DNA from: Salipiger pallidus
Lineage (GTDB): Bacteria; Pseudomonadota; Alphaproteobacteria; Rhodobacterales; Rhodobacteraceae
DNA: 64,000 bases
Direction of reading: 5' to 3'
NCBI RefSeq assembly: GCF_014643635.1
Contig: NZ_BMJV01000004.1
Span: forward strand, 124,001 to 188,000
Positions 63,181-64,000 of this stretch are shown here, in pieces; position 1 is the stretch's first letter; every line of letters starts with the position of its first letter. The notes below the pieces were generated by a model, which saw only the letters and a list, made by a program, of their open reading frames with translations, ran no database searches and was not told where the DNA came from. The translations under genes were made by a program, and so were the position numbers.

Positions 63181-64000
63181 ATGAAGCGCCGTCACTTGGT
63201 GGCCGCGCTGGCCGGGCTTGCGATCGCAGGTCCGGCCCATGCGCGTTGCGAGGATTGGGTGCCCCAGCCCAAACCCCAGAACGCAGGCCGCGACATCGTG
63301 GGCAAGGACCTCGACGAGATCATTGACCGCGGCTGGATCGAGTTCGCCGCCTACGAGGATTTCGCCCCGTGGTCTTTCGAGGACGAGGGCGAGCCGCGCG
63401 GCATCGACATCGAGATCGGGCGGCTCATCGCGGCAGAGCTTGGGGTCGAGCCGCGCTTTCGCCTCGTGGGCGCGGGCGAGAACCTTGATGCGGACCTGCG
63501 CAACTACGTCTGGAAGGGCGCGGTGGTCGGTGGGCGGGTGTCGAACGTGATGCTGCACGTGCCCTATGACAGCGCCTACGCCTGCCGTATCGAACAGGTG
63601 GTCTTTACCGGGCAATATGCTGCCGAGGAGGTGGCGATTGCCTACCGGCAGGATGCCTATCCCGACGATCCTCCGGTCCCCGCCTATTTCCGTTTCGACA
63701 CGGTTGCGGTTGAGAATGATTCCATCTCGGACTTCTACCTTGGTTCCTTTGCGGGCGGGCAGTTGTCGCAGGGTGTACGGCGCTATCCCACCTCCGAGGC
63801 GGCGATGGAGGCGCTGGGCATGGGTGAGACCATGGCGGCCATGGGGCCGCTGGCACAGCTCGAATACGGCGTACGGGACGGCGTGGCGATCCACCGCCCG
63901 CCCTTGCCGGGCTTCGCGGTTTCCAAGTGGACCGTGGGCGTTTCGGTGCACATGGCCTACCGGGCGCTGGGTTACGCGGTGGATGATGCCATCCGCGCCG
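63181..64000 (+). CDS. MoxJ-like substrate-binding protein, cut by the window end
   Basis: 273 codons are visible with no stop, so the gene is incomplete on the right. Signal peptide (LVAALAGLAIAGPAHA), then a type II binding-protein fold of the quinoprotein-dehydrogenase-associated class: FAAYEDFAPWSFED, EPRGIDIEIGRLIAAELGVE, WKGAVVGGRVSNVMLHVPYD and SKWTVGVSVHM. Such proteins (MoxJ, XoxJ) work with the PQQ dehydrogenase in the periplasm. The dehydrogenase gene is expected just beyond 64000. Confidence 0.85.
   Translation, partial: MKRRHLVAALAGLAIAGPAHARCEDWVPQPKPQNAGRDIVGKDLDEIIDRGWIEFAAYEDFAPWSFEDEGEPRGIDIEIGRLIAAELGVEPRFRLVGAGENLDADLRNYVWKGAVVGGRVSNVMLHVPYDSAYACRIEQVVFTGQYAAEEVAIAYRQDAYPDDPPVPAYFRFDTVAVENDSISDFYLGSFAGGQLSQGVRRYPTSEAAMEALGMGETMAAMGPLAQLEYGVRDGVAIHRPPLPGFAVSKWTVGVSVHMAYRALGYAVDDAIRA

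Overview
The window is a GC-rich stretch of core-type chromosome from an alphaproteobacterium, most likely a marine Rhodobacterales (Roseobacter-group) member. Support: a Complex I NDUFS4-like accessory subunit, a short prolyl-tRNA synthetase, the glyQ / DUF6446-like / DUF1206 / glyS / PEP-binding-protein block, an AI-2E-type permease / Hda / ppk / ppx block, paired LYS1-like and LYS9-like saccharopine dehydrogenases, and GTG or ATGA-coupled operons. This assignment is inference from gene content. I found no rRNA, tRNA, CRISPR array, transposase or prophage gene.

Layout. 1-5 kb: a protease inhibitor, an acidic membrane-anchored protein, uvrB and the NDUFS4-like gene. 5-7.6 kb: a YadA-like trimeric autotransporter with a 252-bp internal repeat, overlapping a small exported protein. 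7.9-13 kb: DUF6880 protein, a badly decayed alpha/beta-hydrolase pseudogene, a Tex30/KANL3-like hydrolase, an RlmL-like rRNA methyltransferase and a secreted acidic protein. 13-20.7 kb (minus): polyphosphate metabolism (ppk, ppx) with a flagellin gene sitting between them, preceded by hda and an AI-2E-type permease. 21-27 kb: proS, DUF2937, then glmM-folP-folB and a SleB-like cell-wall hydrolase. 28-35.5 kb (minus): a divergent pyruvate-phosphate-dikinase homologue, glyS, DUF1206, a DUF6446-like protein and glyQ. 35.7-40.4 kb: a trypsin-fold protein that appears to have lost its catalytic triad, an LrgAB pair and a GntP-type permease. 40.9-48.7 kb: ilvC with two overlapping divergent Lrp-type regulators, an aminotransferase, an agmatinase-family enzyme, a family III CoA-transferase and a corrinoid-activation ASKHA protein. 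48.8-54.1 kb (minus): saccharopine dehydrogenase pair, histidine phosphatase, coiled-coil protein and a BON/OmpA envelope protein. 54.2-57.9 kb: ubiA, abutting rsmE start to start, then a membrane protein and gshA. 58-59.6 kb: a duplicated palindromic repeat and an RsbW/RsbV-type partner switch. 59.7-64 kb: the accessory part of a PQQ-dependent alcohol oxidation locus (Sel1 protein, beta-propeller, binding protein, and divergently a cytochrome c and a MoxJ-like protein cut by the window end).

Most of the window is ordinary housekeeping DNA. The parts most worth a second look are the adhesin and its overlapping partner, the flagellin inside the polyphosphate block, the triad-less protease-fold protein, the PPDK homologue with an altered nucleotide domain, the repeat pair at 58.2-58.6 kb, and the dyad direct repeats between the two PQQ-associated operons.
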